DNA of 13,419 nt, from NCBI GenBank assembly GCA_937888925.1, contig CALARM010000596.1:1-13419 (forward strand), given 5' to 3'. The notes below the pieces were generated by a model. That model had not been told where the DNA came from. It saw only the letters and a program-made list of their open reading frames with translations, and made no database searches. Positions 13,005-13,419 of the stretch are shown here, in pieces. How positions within the stretch are numbered: the first letter of the stretch is position 1; each line of letters begins with the position of its first letter. The position numbers and the translations under genes were made by a program. This DNA comes from an uncultured Synergistia bacterium. Lineage in GTDB: Bacteria; Eremiobacterota; SpSt-956; JAKJGF01.

Positions 13005-13419
13005 ATGGAAGATATTATGCTGCTTCTTATATATATTATATCTGTAATTACCTTACCTGCTATAGTTATTGTTCTTATAGTTTATGCAGATTATAAATTA
13101 ACCCATTATGTATGGCAGAAATTTGCCCGTCAGGAAGGTCTTAAAGTTTACCATGGCAATTTTCTTGGATTGAAAGATATAAAACCATCTGTAAAAGGAT
13201 TATACAGGGGGCTTGATTTTAATTTATCCCTTGTTGATATATCCGGCAGAAGAAAAAGTGTCCATACAACTATAGTGATAAAGCTTCCGGATAAGAACAG
13301 TTATAATTTATCCATCTGCCCTTCATATCCTTTTCAGAGGTTTGCTACAGGGCTGTTTGATTCGGCAGCTATAACAAGAAGTTTTTCTTATGAAGAAACT
13401 GTTACGGATGATCCGGAAT
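13005..13419 (+). CDS. Membrane-anchored protein, 3' end cut by window edge
   Basis: An open frame runs to the window edge and encodes at least 138 residues. It begins MEDIMLLLIYIISVITLPAI and continues as a single hydrophobic helix to about residue 27, then a soluble part (THYVWQKFARQEGLKVYHG; GLYRGLDFNLSLVDISG; HTTIVIKLP; RSFSYEE). The pattern is an N-terminal transmembrane anchor with a beta-rich domain whose side of the membrane is not determined. The start is uncertain: neither ATG 13005 nor ATG 13017 has a good ribosome site, and the frame is open back to 12963 without another start codon. I do not recognise a family. It follows the exported protein on the same strand and may share its transcript. 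Confidence 0.65.
   Translation, partial: MEDIMLLLIYIISVITLPAIVIVLIVYADYKLTHYVWQKFARQEGLKVYHGNFLGLKDIKPSVKGLYRGLDFNLSLVDISGRRKSVHTTIVIKLPDKNSYNLSICPSYPFQRFATGLFDSAAITRSFSYEETVTDDPE

Overview
This is an AT-rich bacterial window with short intergenic spacers, strong Shine-Dalgarno sites (GGAGG, often followed by a T/A run) and Arg codons dominated by AGA/AGG. It looks like chromosome from an uncultured, TPR-rich lineage; the sequence does not fix the phylum. I see no tRNA, rRNA, CRISPR array, transposase, integrase or phage gene.

Layout. (1) 1-1230, plus strand: a single-domain response regulator, an intrinsic terminator, and a 5-TPR protein. (2) 6210 down to 1255, minus strand: a 15-TPR scaffold protein, a cobalamin-binding radical SAM enzyme that seems to lack an ordinary start codon, a 7-TPR protein and a TatD-family metal-dependent hydrolase. 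(3) 6359-9119, plus strand, divergent from the TPR gene: a DUF4236-headed protein and a long disordered protein ending in Thr-Pro repeats and a six-proline run. (4) 9214-10681: a small ABM-fold monooxygenase-like protein whose end overlaps an iron-type alcohol dehydrogenase by 11 bases, a clear two-gene operon. (5) 10950-13419: an acidic unknown protein, a Ser/Gly/Met-rich protein with a duplicated helix and a seven-proline run, an exported protein with two similar halves, and the start of a membrane protein cut by the window edge.

The most unusual content is between the genes. At least six spacers carry degenerate tandem repeats with an exact 7-base period. Most share one grammar, GTGAnnn on one strand, with a different nnn in different arrays (CGC; CCA/GCA/CCG; AGG/AGA); a further locus uses GTTnnnn heptamers folded into a palindrome. 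Two of the arrays sit inside a 98-99 bp element with imperfect terminal inverted repeats, present in two copies in opposite orientation about 7.9 kb apart, which resembles a MITE. Two other arrays flank the 7-TPR gene as inverted copies sharing 24 identical bases, and array sequence supplies the last codons and stop of at least one gene. Because 7 is not a multiple of 3, a GTGAnnn array puts TGA in all three frames within three units.

Functionally, the TPR proteins and the lone receiver suggest signalling or protein-assembly roles, but no partner kinase or output domain is in view. The ABM/dehydrogenase pair is probably a small aldehyde/alcohol or quinone-type redox module. The proline-rich, low-complexity proteins are the least explained coding content.
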